Shown here one piece after another: positions 6,947-15,894 of a stretch of 64,000 nucleotides of DNA (positions are counted from its first letter, which is position 1; each line of letters begins with the position of its first letter). The DNA is from Opitutaceae bacterium (GTDB taxonomy: Bacteria; Verrucomicrobiota; Verrucomicrobiia; Opitutales; Opitutaceae). Under the pieces are notes generated by a model, which saw nothing but the letters and a program-made list of their open reading frames with translations, did no database searches and was not told the DNA's origin. The translations under genes were made by a program, and so were the position numbers. Where the stretch lies: positions 1 to 64,000 of the forward strand of contig JAQUYL010000014.1 in assembly GCA_028691845.1 (NCBI GenBank). The letters are read 5' to 3'.

Positions 6947-7243
6947 CTACGAGCTATGCGCCTGGCTCAACCCGAGTTTTGCGAGTGCGGCTAGCAATTC
7001 CTCCCAACCCGGATCTCCGGCGAGTTCCTCGAATGGCCGATTACTCGTCAACCGGATGAAGCATTGTTCACCGCTGTCCGAAAAACACAGGGGCTCCGGG
7101 GAGGCGTAAAGTAACCCGAAAATTCCCCCGACGCTGCGCGGGATCCCGAACAGCTGCACCGCCTCGCCAAAGAAATCCACACACTCGCGCGAGAAGGCGC
7201 GATTGACCGGAATGGGGGCGCGGGCTGATATCCTTGTTTTCAT
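6947..7243 (-). pseudogene. Truncated GbsR/MarR-family regulator, chimeric
   Basis: From the ATG at 7243 the first ~55 residues (CVDFFGEAVQLFGIPRSVGG, then IFGLLYASPEPLCFSD) match the start of GbsR/MarR-type DNA-binding regulators. Where the recognition helix (ISKGSASQ-type) should follow, the sequence changes abruptly to an unrelated ~43 residues ending in KLGLSQAHSS. The winged-helix domain is therefore missing. A deletion fused the start of a regulator to another fragment. A short functional protein cannot be excluded. Confidence 0.5.
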
Positions 7244-7410
7244 GCCGAGCGTTTGAGGTACTATGCTAGCCAGAAGAGGTTCCCCAATCGGTTCAAGCCA
7301 AATTGAACTCAAAGGAAGCAGCAGTGGGCCGAAGGCATAAACTGCCCTTCTCCCCACCTCCGCTTGACTACCCGAGAGAACCGTCGCATTCCGTTCCCTC
7401 TGTCCACTTT

Positions 7411-7440
7411 AGAAATAAAAAACCCGCCTTGCGGCGGGTT
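7411..7440 (-). terminator. Rho-independent terminator of the tRNA-Ala transcript
   Basis: On the minus strand AACCCGCC-GCAA-GGCGGGTT is followed by TTTTATTT. It begins 5 bp beyond the encoded CCA end of tRNA-Ala, so the tRNA is a short stand-alone transcript. Confidence 0.85.
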
Positions 7441-7444
7441 AAAT

Positions 7445-7520
7445 TGGTGGACCCGATCAGGATCGAACTGACGACCTCCGCAATGCCATTGCGGCGCTCT
7501 TCCAACTGAGCTACGAGCCC
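7445..7520 (-). tRNA. tRNA-Ala, anticodon GGC
   Basis: A 76-nt cloverleaf can be folded by hand. The acceptor stem GGGCTCG pairs with CGGGTCC (two G-T pairs), the anticodon arm is CCGCA-ATGGCAT-TGCGG with anticodon GGC reading GCC codons, and the T arm is GTCAG-TTCGATC-CTGAT. The discriminator is A, and CCA is encoded. It is followed immediately by a terminator. No attachment-site duplication was seen next to it. Confidence 0.93.
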
Positions 7521-7580
7521 ACGAGAAATTGAAGCGTTTCTTAAAGTAAGCTTTCGCCAGGGTTGGCAAGGACTTTCTGC

Positions 7581-8456
7581 TTAGTCGTCCTTCATCTGGA
7601 AGGTCACGGTCCGGGTATCACTCTTTCCGTCCGGTCGTGCTCCCAGCCAGGCAATCTTGCGAAAGGCATCCAGGGCGCACTGGTCGAACTCGGCGTTCCC
7701 CGAGGAACGCAGGATGCGGACATTGTCGATCTGCCCGTTGGCTGCGACTAGGAATTCGACCTCGGTCCGCAGCTGGTCGCTGACCCCCGCCGGCTTTTCC
7801 AGCGCCTGCTGGAGCCGGACCCTGAGCTTGAGAAAGTACTCGGTCATCGCGTCCATCTGCTCGCGGGACATCGCCCGGCCGCCCCCGCCGCCGCGCGTAT
7901 TGGCGGTCGAACCTCCGATAACGCCGTTCGCGATGCCTCGCGTATCGATGCGCGGGGCCTTGATCGGCCGAGAGGAGGACGGTGCGGTCGCGGAAGCCTG
8001 TGGCTTGCCATAGCGCTTCTCGAATTCCTGCTTGCTCATGCGCGGAGTCTTTGGCGCCTCCCTCGGCGCGGCCTTGGCATTTGTCGTGGCAGTCTTTGAA
8101 GGAGCGGGCTTGGGCGGAGACTTCGGCGCAGGCTTGGGCGGAGGCTTCGGCGCAGGCTTGGGCGCAGGCGGAGCCACTTCAGCGGCCTCAATGGGCGGAG
8201 ACGGGGACGGCTTGGGTGGCGTGGCTGCGGCCGCGGGCACTTTCAGTGTCACCTTGGCCGCGGGCGAGCCCAAGGCGGGGGCCACCAGTTCGTCCGGCGC
8301 TGTCGGAGGTCCTGCCACCAGCTCGAAAATCGCCGGCGGTTTTTCAGCCTGCTGTCCGAGGAAATGGGCCATGAAAACCATCAGTGCCACCACAGTGCCG
8401 TGCAGGAGCAACGACAGGAAAAGCGCCGCTGGCGAGTTGGCCCGTATGGTGTTCAC
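7581..8456 (-). CDS. tonB: TonB-family energy transducer
   Basis: 291 residues. One N-terminal membrane anchor (ALFLSLLLHGTVVALMVFMA), then a long proline/alanine/lysine-rich periplasmic spacer with repeated PAPKPPPKP-like units (about residues 75-125), then a TonB C-terminal domain (TEVEFLVAANGQIDNVRILR to the end). It transmits proton-motive force from ExbB/ExbD to outer-membrane TonB-dependent receptors. It is the last gene of exbB-exbD-tonB, 2 bp after exbD. No receptor gene is nearby, so the cargo is unknown. A second TonB-like protein is encoded at 20212-21357. Confidence 0.85.
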   Translation of the reverse strand: MNTIRANSPAALFLSLLLHGTVVALMVFMAHFLGQQAEKPPAIFELVAGPPTAPDELVAPALGSPAAKVTLKVPAAAATPPKPSPSPPIEAAEVAPPAPKPAPKPPPKPAPKSPPKPAPSKTATTNAKAAPREAPKTPRMSKQEFEKRYGKPQASATAPSSSRPIKAPRIDTRGIANGVIGGSTANTRGGGGGRAMSREQMDAMTEYFLKLRVRLQQALEKPAGVSDQLRTEVEFLVAANGQIDNVRILRSSGNAEFDQCALDAFRKIAWLGARPDGKSDTRTVTFQMKDD

Positions 8457-8458
8457 CC

Positions 8459-8887
8459 TTACTTTCCCGACTGGGTGTCGAAAGTGATCTTCGTCAAATT
8501 GTGTCGCTGGATTTCACCCATCAGCTTTACCACCTGCTGCCACTGGAGCGACAGGTCGGCTCGGATGCGGATGACAGGCGGCTTGGGCTTGGCCGCAAGT
8601 GCGGCCAGATTGCTGGTTAATTCAGCCCAGCCCACGCGCTTGGAGCCGAAATAGTAATTTCCGGAACGATCGATGGAGACCGCCTGGTACTCCGTGCCGG
8701 GCGGCGGCTTTTGCTGGGTGCGCGTCCCCTCCACCGGCAGATTGACCGGAATGGTCTGCTCCTGCTGGATCAGCGGGGTGGCGATCATGAAAATGATCAG
8801 CAGCGTGAACCCGAGGTCGATGAGGTTGGTGACGTTGAGCTCGGCGATGGGATGCGTCGCGCGCTGGCGCCGGAAGGTGCGTGCCAT
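8459..8887 (-). CDS. exbD: Biopolymer transporter ExbD/TolR
   Basis: 142 residues with one N-terminal membrane helix (LIDLGFTLLIIFMIATPLI), whose aspartate is the conserved proton-relay residue, and a periplasmic domain ending in KITFDTQSGK. It forms the inner-membrane proton channel with ExbB and energises TonB. It lies 11 bp after exbB and 2 bp before tonB. ExbD and TolR are hard to separate by sequence; the tonB neighbour favours ExbD. Confidence 0.85.
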   Translation of the reverse strand: MARTFRRQRATHPIAELNVTNLIDLGFTLLIIFMIATPLIQQEQTIPVNLPVEGTRTQQKPPPGTEYQAVSIDRSGNYYFGSKRVGWAELTSNLAALAAKPKPPVIRIRADLSLQWQQVVKLMGEIQRHNLTKITFDTQSGK

Positions 8888-8898
8888 GGTGCGTCCTC

Positions 8899-9606
8899 CT
8901 ATTTCTGCATCTCCAGCTCGATGCGGTCCGCCAGACTGCTGGCGTAGTTCTCGATCTCGGTGATCATGCGCTTGGTGTTCGCAAACAAGAAATTATAACC
9001 GAATACGGAGGGGATCGCGACGACGAGGCCGGCGATGGTGGTCAGCAACGCCGCCGACACGCCCGGCGCCAGCGTGGCAATGCTCGCCGACTGCATGAAT
9101 GACACCGCGGCGAAAGCGACCATCACCCCCCACACCGTGCCTAGCAGGCCGAGAAACGGCGCACCCGACACAATCGTCGCCAGAAATACCATGCTCGACT
9201 CGTAACGCAGCGTCTGCCGGGCCAGGGCGCGCTGGATGGCATTTTCGGCGTGCTCCAGGCGGGCGCGCAGGCTGTCCTCCCCCTTTTCCTGACCGATGGC
9301 GGCCGCCCGCCAGTACGCCTCCACTGCGTCGGCGAACAGATCGGCATAGGGGATCGCGCGCCGGTTGCGGAACGATTCCGGCAGGTCGAGGACCTTGCGC
9401 TCCTCCTTCAGCCGCTGTTCGAACGCAAGGTTGAGTTCGCGCAGGCGCTTTAATTCGTGATGTTTCCCGATCATCACCGACCAGGCGAACACACTGAAAA
9501 TGCCCAGCAGACCGGTGATCACCTGTCCCACGATGTCGCAGTTTTGAAACACCGTCCACAGGTTGGCGGTCGCCAGAAAAGCGTTGGACGGAAAAATACT
9601 CAGCAT
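8899..9606 (-). CDS. exbB: MotA/TolQ/ExbB proton channel protein
   Basis: 235 residues. Membrane segments appear at about 25-45 (ITGLLGIFSVFAWSVMIGKH), and after a cytoplasmic loop at about 140-165 (GAPFLGLLGTVWGVMVAF, the family hallmark) and 180-205 (LAPGVSAALLTTIAGLVVAI). It is the first gene of the exbB-exbD-tonB operon and is divergent from tmk; the 160-bp gap at 9607-9766 should hold both promoters, though none was clear enough to call. Confidence 0.87.
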   Translation of the reverse strand: MLSIFPSNAFLATANLWTVFQNCDIVGQVITGLLGIFSVFAWSVMIGKHHELKRLRELNLAFEQRLKEERKVLDLPESFRNRRAIPYADLFADAVEAYWRAAAIGQEKGEDSLRARLEHAENAIQRALARQTLRYESSMVFLATIVSGAPFLGLLGTVWGVMVAFAAVSFMQSASIATLAPGVSAALLTTIAGLVVAIPSVFGYNFLFANTKRMITEIENYASSLADRIELEMQK

Positions 9607-9766
9607 GATCGCGCAGTGTTGGCTGGTTTGCGCAGCTCAATCAATTGAAAATCATGCGCTCGGGTCGCGACCCTGCGGTCGCCAGCCGGACAACTCCGGC
9701 GCTGGCGCGCAGATTTTTATCAATCTGACGCTTGCACCTTTCCTCCTCCCCCGCCATTGATATTTC

Positions 9767-10477
9767 ATGCCTCTTCCGTCCAGACCCACAGGGAAACTCA
9801 TCTCCTTCGAAGGCTCCGAAGGCTGCGGCAAATCCTCCCAGATCGCCCGCCTCGCCGAGTATCTGGAAAAAACCGGCCATGAGATCGTCGTCACCCGCGA
9901 GCCCGGCGGCACCGAAATTGGCGAACAGATCCGCAATATCATCGTCCACAATTCGCGGGGGGACGAGATGTCCGCCCAGACCGAGCTGCTGCTGTTCACC
10001 GCCGCCCGGGCCCAGCTCGTGCGCGAATTGATCGCCCCGGCCCTGATGCGCGGCGCCATCGTGCTGAGCGACCGGTTCCTCGATTCCTCGACCGTCTACC
10101 AGGGCTTCGGCCGCAATCTTTCGCTCGATCCGGTCACCCAGATCAACCGCTTTGCCGTGGGCAACGTCATGCCTGATCTCACGATCGTCATCGATGTGCC
10201 GACGGAGGTTAGCCTGGCGCGCATCCGGAAGCGCGCATCCGACCTGCCCGACCGCATGGAGCGGGAGAATATCGATTTCTACAACAAGGTGCGCGCCGGA
10301 TATCTGTTGCTCGCCCGTTCACTGCCGCAGCGATTCTTCCTCGTCGACGGCACCGAGCCGATCAACGAAATTGAAAAGAAAATCCGGGCCGAGGTGCATC
10401 GCATACTGCCGAAGGCCGCCTCCCGGGCGCCGGCGCGGCGCGTCCGCACAGCCGCGCCAAAAAAGAAAAAGCGCTGA
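9767..10477 (+). CDS. tmk: Thymidylate kinase
   Basis: 236 residues. The P-loop is FEGSEGCGKSSQ (about residues 13-24), the DR-type motif is LSDRFLDSSTVYQG, and the lid and nucleotide-binding region is RKRASDLPDRMERE. It phosphorylates dTMP to dTDP for DNA synthesis. The C-terminus has a basic extension of about 25 residues ending KKKKR that most thymidylate kinases lack. The stop codon overlaps the start codon of holB (TGATG), a widely conserved pairing. Confidence 0.92.
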   Translation: MPLPSRPTGKLISFEGSEGCGKSSQIARLAEYLEKTGHEIVVTREPGGTEIGEQIRNIIVHNSRGDEMSAQTELLLFTAARAQLVRELIAPALMRGAIVLSDRFLDSSTVYQGFGRNLSLDPVTQINRFAVGNVMPDLTIVIDVPTEVSLARIRKRASDLPDRMERENIDFYNKVRAGYLLLARSLPQRFFLVDGTEPINEIEKKIRAEVHRILPKAASRAPARRVRTAAPKKKKR

Positions 10478-11463
10478 TGCCCCCCCTTCCTGCTCCGGTC
10501 CCATGGCCCGCCGCGCTGGCCGGCACGCCGGCGGTTGCGGTCATTGAACGCGCCATCGAACGCGGTCGTCTGGCGCACAGTCTCTTGCTGCACGGCGGTG
10601 ATTTGGACACCCTCACCCTGATCGCCCATGGCATAGCCGACCGGCTGCTCAGCGAGGCGGTGTGGGAGGAGCCTCCCGCACAACCGGAGGAACACTTTGC
10701 CCCCGAACAGCATCCCGATTTCTTTGCTCTGCGTCCGGTGGGAAAGATGCGCCAGATTGGCGCCGATGCTACCCGCCAGCTGATCAGCCAGGTCCAGCTC
10801 GCCCCGCGGATCGCCCGCCGCAAGGTCGGCCTCATCTACGAGGCGGATCGCATGAACCTGGCCGCGGCCAATATCTTTCTTAAAACGCTCGAGGAGCCGC
10901 CGGCAAACACGATGCTGCTGCTGGTGACCACCCGGCCTTACGCGCTGCTGCCCACCATCCGCAGTCGCTGCCTCCATTTCCGCTTCCCAACGGACGCCAC
11001 GCCACTGCAGCACCCCGATCTGGCCCCGTGGCTGGCCGACTACCGGGCGTGGCTCGGCTGCCTCACGACGGGGGTGATCGATAAGAGCGGGGTGGCGGAG
11101 CAGATTTTATCCGCCTACGGGTTCATCGCACGATTCAATGCGATTCTGGCCAGCCTGACCGCCGAAATCTGGAAGGCGCAAAAGGAGAAACTGGCACCCG
11201 GGCTGGAGGATGACGAACAGGTGGCCATCGAAACCGGCATCGCAAACGGCATCCGGCAGAAGCTCTTCATTGAGTTGGAGCACGCCACGCGCAGCTTTGC
11301 CGAGGAGCGCCTGCTGGGCGGCGACGACTCCACCCGGCGCGCGCTCACTGCCGCAGTCGAGAAGCTCGAGCACGACGCCTCCCTTCTTCGCCTGAATCTC
11401 AACGAGTCGGCTGCCCTGGAAGATTTCCTGCTCCATTCGCTGCGGATCTGGGCTCGGCGTTGA
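10477..11463 (+). CDS. holB: DNA polymerase III delta' subunit
   Basis: 328 residues. It has the clamp-loader core without a usable P-loop. The conserved stretch runs AANIFLKTLEEPPANTMLLL then PTIRSRCLHFRF, which is the SRC box of delta'. The start overlaps the tmk stop by one base, so translation is probably coupled. It works in the clamp loader that places the beta clamp on DNA. The first 40 residues are poorly conserved. From 11464 to 11650 I see no gene. Confidence 0.85.
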   Translation: MPPLPAPVPWPAALAGTPAVAVIERAIERGRLAHSLLLHGGDLDTLTLIAHGIADRLLSEAVWEEPPAQPEEHFAPEQHPDFFALRPVGKMRQIGADATRQLISQVQLAPRIARRKVGLIYEADRMNLAAANIFLKTLEEPPANTMLLLVTTRPYALLPTIRSRCLHFRFPTDATPLQHPDLAPWLADYRAWLGCLTTGVIDKSGVAEQILSAYGFIARFNAILASLTAEIWKAQKEKLAPGLEDDEQVAIETGIANGIRQKLFIELEHATRSFAEERLLGGDDSTRRALTAAVEKLEHDASLLRLNLNESAALEDFLLHSLRIWARR

Positions 11464-11650
11464 GGGGAAGTCTCCGTTCCGCCGCCACCGCCGCACCATT
11501 CGCGGACAGTTGCAAGGGTTCGGACGAGGGATGCCTCCGGCCGTTTCCAGGCCCGGCCCGGGCGGACTCTGCTCCAGAACCGCCCGTCGCTTCCCAGGGC
11601 GCCTCCCCTGGAGCGACGCCAGCCCGCGTTCAGGCCGCGGCGGCCGGTCA

Positions 11651-12451
11651 TCAGTTCAGCACCAGCCGCACGAACTCATCCCGTTTCTCCATATGTGGAT
11701 TGTGTCCGCAGTCGGGGATGGTTTCAATCCGGGCCGCGGGGAAATGCTGGCGGATTTTCGAGTGGTCCGTTGCAAGCACGTAGCGGGATTTGCCGCCGGC
11801 AATGAATAGTGCCGGTCCGTCAAACCGATCTTCGATCCGCAGCGGCTTCTTTTCCAAATCGGCCAGGGCCTCGGTCAGTACGGGCAGGTTGATGAGCCAG
11901 CGCCAGCGGCCGTTCCCGTCCCGTTCCAGGTTGGTGGCCAGAAATTTCCGCATCCCGGGATCAGCGACGCGATCAGCAAAGTGGTGCTCCGCCTCGGCCC
12001 GTGACTGCAGGGTGGCCAGATTGAGTTCAAGCATGGCGGCAAATTCAGCGCGATGTGCGGGCCAGAGGTAGTCCACGGGCGCAATGTCGACGACGACGAG
12101 TCGTTCCACCCGCGCAGGATGCCGGCAGGCAAACAGCATGGCGGTTTTGCCGCCCATGCTGTGTCCGACCAGGATCACCTTGGCCAGGCTTTGCGCATCC
12201 ATCCAGGTGCACAGGTCGCCGGCCAGCACATCGTATCCCATCTGGTCCGCATGGTCGGAGCGGCCGTGGTTGCGCGCGTCGAGGGCGACAACGTGATATT
12301 GCGCTGCCAGGTCGCGGCCGGTGGTCTGCCAGTTGCGGGAGGAGCCAAGCAGACCGTGCAGCAGGATCATCGGCGATCGGCCGGATCCGCCCAGGTCGCG
12401 ATGAAAAAGGTTCAGCACGGGTATTTCAGGGTTGAGAACATCATCGGGCAA
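11651..12451 (-). CDS. Alpha/beta-fold hydrolase (YbfF-like esterase)
   Basis: 266 residues. The oxyanion block is ILLHGLLGSSRNWQ, the nucleophile elbow is VGHSMGGKTAM (serine near residue 97), and the histidine is in DCGHNPHMEK near the C-terminus. The order and spacing match small acyl-CoA or carboxyl esterases such as YbfF. No lid domain of a lipase is apparent. It converges with holB and is divergent from mutS. The substrate cannot be predicted from sequence. Confidence 0.8.
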   Translation of the reverse strand: MPDDVLNPEIPVLNLFHRDLGGSGRSPMILLHGLLGSSRNWQTTGRDLAAQYHVVALDARNHGRSDHADQMGYDVLAGDLCTWMDAQSLAKVILVGHSMGGKTAMLFACRHPARVERLVVVDIAPVDYLWPAHRAEFAAMLELNLATLQSRAEAEHHFADRVADPGMRKFLATNLERDGNGRWRWLINLPVLTEALADLEKKPLRIEDRFDGPALFIAGGKSRYVLATDHSKIRQHFPAARIETIPDCGHNPHMEKRDEFVRLVLN

Positions 12452-12636
12452 AGGATGGGAAGCCGGGCGGTGACAGAGCGGAAAACGACGCGGCCCTGGT
12501 GCGTGAGCTTAAAAGCCGCCAGCTTCAGCCGGGGATGACAATCAAAATTCAAATCCCTGGGACGCATTTTTCGATGGCCTTGCCCCTCCCCTTCCAACTA
12601 CCTCAGAGTCCTTGTGCCCATTTCCCTGATCTTGCG

Positions 12637-15213
12637 ATGAAGTCCCCCGGCAAAATGACCCCGATGATGCAGCAGTATTTCGAGGTCAAACGCGGCCTCC
12701 CCCCACACACGCTGCTCCTGTTCCGGCTGGGCGATTTCTACGAAATGTTTTTTGAGGACGCCGAGGTGGGGGCGCGTCTGCTCGGCATCACGCTCACTCG
12801 GCGGCAGGAGGCCCCGATGGCCGGCATCCCGTTCCATGCCGTCGACAATTACGTGGGCAAGCTGCTGGCGGCCGGCCGAAAGGTCGCAATCTGCGACCAG
12901 CAGGAGGCAGCCCAGCCCGGCCGGCTGGTGCGCCGGCAGCTCACCCGCATCCTCAGCCCGGGCACCATGCTGTCGGCCAGTCAGCTGGATGCGGCGAAAA
13001 ACCGCTACCTGTGCGCGCTCGACCTCAACCGGCTCGGCCTGCAGGTCGCATGGATGGATCTTTCCACTGGTGAATTCCGCCTCGCCACCGACCCCCATCC
13101 CGAGAATCTGCTGCCGGTGCTGACCGCGCTTGATCCGGCGGAAGTCGTGCTGATCGAAGGGGAACTGGCACGCTGGCAGGCCCTCCCCCATGAGCAGCAC
13201 ACGGCGCATTCGCTGCACGGATTTTGCGCGGACCGCGTCTGCACTGAACTGCCGGGCTATCACTTTGACCCCGCAGCAGGCGCGCGGACGGTCATGACGG
13301 CGCTGGGTGTGCTGAACCTGCAGGGCTTCGGCCTGGCCGGCAACCATGCCGCCCTCGGTGCGGCCGGAGCGCTGGTGCATTACGTTTCCGAAAATCTCTG
13401 CGCCAAGCCGGAAAATCTGCGCTCCCTGCAGGAATATCGCAGCGCCCACACCCTGCTGCTCGATCCCGCCACGCTGCGCAATCTGGAGATTTTCCAGTCC
13501 ATCCGCGGCACGCGCGACGGATCGCTGCTCGGCGCCATCGACCGCACCGTCACCGCCGCCGGCGCCCGTCTGCTGGAACGATGGCTGGCGGCCCCTGCGC
13601 TCGATCTCACCACGATGCGCCACCGCCAGGCGGCCGTCGGCGAGTTCCTCGGCCAGCCGTCGCGGCTGGCGGAGTTGCGCGAACTGCTCAACAAGATCCG
13701 CGACATCCCCCGCATTCTCGGCCGCCTGCAAAACCGCCTGCGCAATCCGCGCGAGCTCGGCGGCGTCAGGGACACGCTGACGCAATTGCCGCCCCTCCTG
13801 GCGAGCCTTGGCGGCTTTGAGCGCGATTTGACCGGGGCGCCACCGGCTCAGGTGACGAGCCTGCGGGCACAAATCACCGACCTCCCGGCCCTGCGCGATT
13901 TGCTCAGCCGGGCCCTCGCCGAGGAACTGCCCAACGATCTCGCTGAGGGGAACTACCTTCGGGCCGGTTACGATGAGGAACTGGACCGGCTGCGCGGACT
14001 TACAAGCCACAACAAGAAATGGCTGGTCGAACTGGAACGCCAAGAGCAGGAGCGCACCGGCATCAAGAGCCTCAAGGTGCGCTTCACCCAGGTCTTCGGC
14101 TATTACATCGAAGTGACCAAGGCCAACCTGCACCTCGTGCCGGCCGACTACATTCGCAAGCAGACCACGGTCAACGGCGAACGTTACGTGACCGAGGAGC
14201 TGAAGCAGAAGGAAAAGGAAATCTTCCACGCCGAGGAACAGTCCTTGGCGCGCGAGGTGGAACTGTTCGGCGGCCTGGTGGCCGCCGTGCTCGCCGAGGC
14301 AGCATCGCTGCAGCGCACCGCCGAGGCACTGGCCGAGCTCGATGTGCTCACCGGATGGGCCGTGCTGGCCCGCGAATGGGATTACTGCCAGCCCGAGCTC
14401 GACGACACCGAGGTGCTGTCCATCACCGAAGGCCGCCACCCCGTCGTCGAGCAGATGCTGAAATCGCCGGCCCAGTCTTCCTCCCTCGGCAGCCAGACTT
14501 TTGTCCCCAACGACACCGCCCTCTCCTGCACGGATGCCCAAATCCTGCTGCTGACGGGGCCCAACATGGCCGGCAAATCGACCTACATCCGCCAGGTGGC
14601 GCTGATCACCCTGCTGGCGCAGATCGGCTGCTGGGTGCCGGCCAAGTCCTGCCGCGTCGGACTCGTCGACCGCATTTTTTCGCGGGTGGGAGCCAGCGAC
14701 GACCTCACCCGCGGCAATTCGACGTTCATGGTCGAGATGAATGAGACGGCCAACATCCTCAACAACACGACCGGCCGCTCGCTCATCATCCTTGACGAAA
14801 TCGGCCGCGGCACATCCACCTACGACGGCCTGAGCATCGCTTGGGCCGTGGTCGAGCACCTGCATCGCTCCCCCGAGCGCGGCCCGCGCACGCTCTTTGC
14901 CACGCACTATCAGGAGCTCACACAATTGGAGAAGTCCCTGCCGCGTCTGCACAACTACTCGGTGGCCGTCAAGGAATGGAACGATGACATCGTCTTCGTG
15001 CGGCGCGTCGTGCCGGGGGCGGCGGACCGCAGCTATGGCATACAGGTCGCACGGCTGGCAGGGCTGCCGCTGGCGGTGATCGATCGAGCCAAGGCCATTC
15101 TCGGGAAACTCGAATCCGACGAGACGGGCGTCGAGCTGCCGGCGCCCCAGGCGCGCCCACGAAAGAAAATCTCAGTTGCCCCGGCGGACCACGCCCAGAT
15201 GGACCTGCTCTAG
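12637..15213 (+). CDS. mutS: DNA mismatch repair protein MutS
   Basis: 858 residues from the ATG at 12637 (MKSPGKMTPMMQQYFEVKRG), chosen because family members start just before this mismatch-reading domain; a frame extension to 12499 adds unrelated residues. The mismatch-contact loop reads LFRLGDFYEMFFEDA, with the Phe-x-Glu. The Walker A is GPNMAGKST near residue 645, Walker B is LIILDEIGRGTSTYDG, and the signature loop SRVGASDDLTRGNSTFMVEM is complete. It recognises mispairs and recruits MutL; mutL is not in the window. Confidence 0.95.
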   Translation: MKSPGKMTPMMQQYFEVKRGLPPHTLLLFRLGDFYEMFFEDAEVGARLLGITLTRRQEAPMAGIPFHAVDNYVGKLLAAGRKVAICDQQEAAQPGRLVRRQLTRILSPGTMLSASQLDAAKNRYLCALDLNRLGLQVAWMDLSTGEFRLATDPHPENLLPVLTALDPAEVVLIEGELARWQALPHEQHTAHSLHGFCADRVCTELPGYHFDPAAGARTVMTALGVLNLQGFGLAGNHAALGAAGALVHYVSENLCAKPENLRSLQEYRSAHTLLLDPATLRNLEIFQSIRGTRDGSLLGAIDRTVTAAGARLLERWLAAPALDLTTMRHRQAAVGEFLGQPSRLAELRELLNKIRDIPRILGRLQNRLRNPRELGGVRDTLTQLPPLLASLGGFERDLTGAPPAQVTSLRAQITDLPALRDLLSRALAEELPNDLAEGNYLRAGYDEELDRLRGLTSHNKKWLVELERQEQERTGIKSLKVRFTQVFGYYIEVTKANLHLVPADYIRKQTTVNGERYVTEELKQKEKEIFHAEEQSLAREVELFGGLVAAVLAEAASLQRTAEALAELDVLTGWAVLAREWDYCQPELDDTEVLSITEGRHPVVEQMLKSPAQSSSLGSQTFVPNDTALSCTDAQILLLTGPNMAGKSTYIRQVALITLLAQIGCWVPAKSCRVGLVDRIFSRVGASDDLTRGNSTFMVEMNETANILNNTTGRSLIILDEIGRGTSTYDGLSIAWAVVEHLHRSPERGPRTLFATHYQELTQLEKSLPRLHNYSVAVKEWNDDIVFVRRVVPGAADRSYGIQVARLAGLPLAVIDRAKAILGKLESDETGVELPAPQARPRKKISVAPADHAQMDLL

Positions 15214-15256
15214 CATTGGCGCGGGCGGGAACCCGAGGCGGGCCTCAGGGCGGGGA

Positions 15257-15661
15257 TCAGGACGTCTCCCCGCTCGCTTCGGCAATCCACCGCAGGATGT
15301 CGCGGAAGGAAACCATGCCGACAAGCCGGCCATGGTCCACCACCGGAAGGTGGCGGAAATTTTTCCCGCTATGCATATCCATCACATCCTCGACGGTGGT
15401 CGTCGAAGGGATCGAGATCGGATCGCGGGTCATGACATGCGCGATCGGCGTCGTGCGGGGATCCCGGTTGGCACCCACGACGCGCACCAACACATCGCGC
15501 TCGGTGAAGATCCCGACGAGAGCGTCGCCCTCAACGACCAGCACCGAACCGATTTTTTCCCTGATCATTTCCTGGACGGCTTCGGCCACGGTAGTCGTCG
15601 GGGAAACCGTGTGGATCTCTGACTCTTTGCTGTCCAGCAAGGCGGAGATGGGGGAGTTCAT
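15257..15661 (-). CDS. Tandem CBS-domain protein
   Basis: 134 residues made of two CBS motifs: the first from VSPTTTVAEAVQEMI to IFTERDVLVRVVG, the second from MTRDPISIPSTTTVEDVMDM to VGMVSFRDILRWI. Such pairs bind adenosine nucleotides and act as energy sensors, free-standing or docking to partners. There is no attached catalytic domain. It converges with mutS. The partner is unknown. Confidence 0.85.
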   Translation of the reverse strand: MNSPISALLDSKESEIHTVSPTTTVAEAVQEMIREKIGSVLVVEGDALVGIFTERDVLVRVVGANRDPRTTPIAHVMTRDPISIPSTTTVEDVMDMHSGKNFRHLPVVDHGRLVGMVSFRDILRWIAEASGETS

Positions 15662-15894
15662 GGGCGGGTTGATGATTTATTATCAAACACCATATGATTC
15701 CCGGAGCGTCAGACAATCGTTAAGCAATGCCGGACCGAAATATTTCGGATCCGGTCAACCGGATATATCTCGCCGGTCGAAGCCATCATCAGAGCCGCGG
15801 TTGTATGGCCGGCCAAAGCCCGGTGGACCGCCCGAGAGACAACCCGGCCGGGGCCGGGTCCCCCTCCCCGGCCAGGCAGGTGGAATGGACAAAA

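Noticed and set aside
8032..8487. Glycine/alanine-rich plus-strand frame opposite tonB
   Set aside because: It is the complement of the proline-rich TonB spacer and has no independent support.
12598..14952. 784-codon open frame on the minus strand opposite mutS
   Set aside because: It is the antisense shadow of a high-GC gene. Composition is rich in Arg, Gly, Gln and His with no motif, and mutS is unmistakable.
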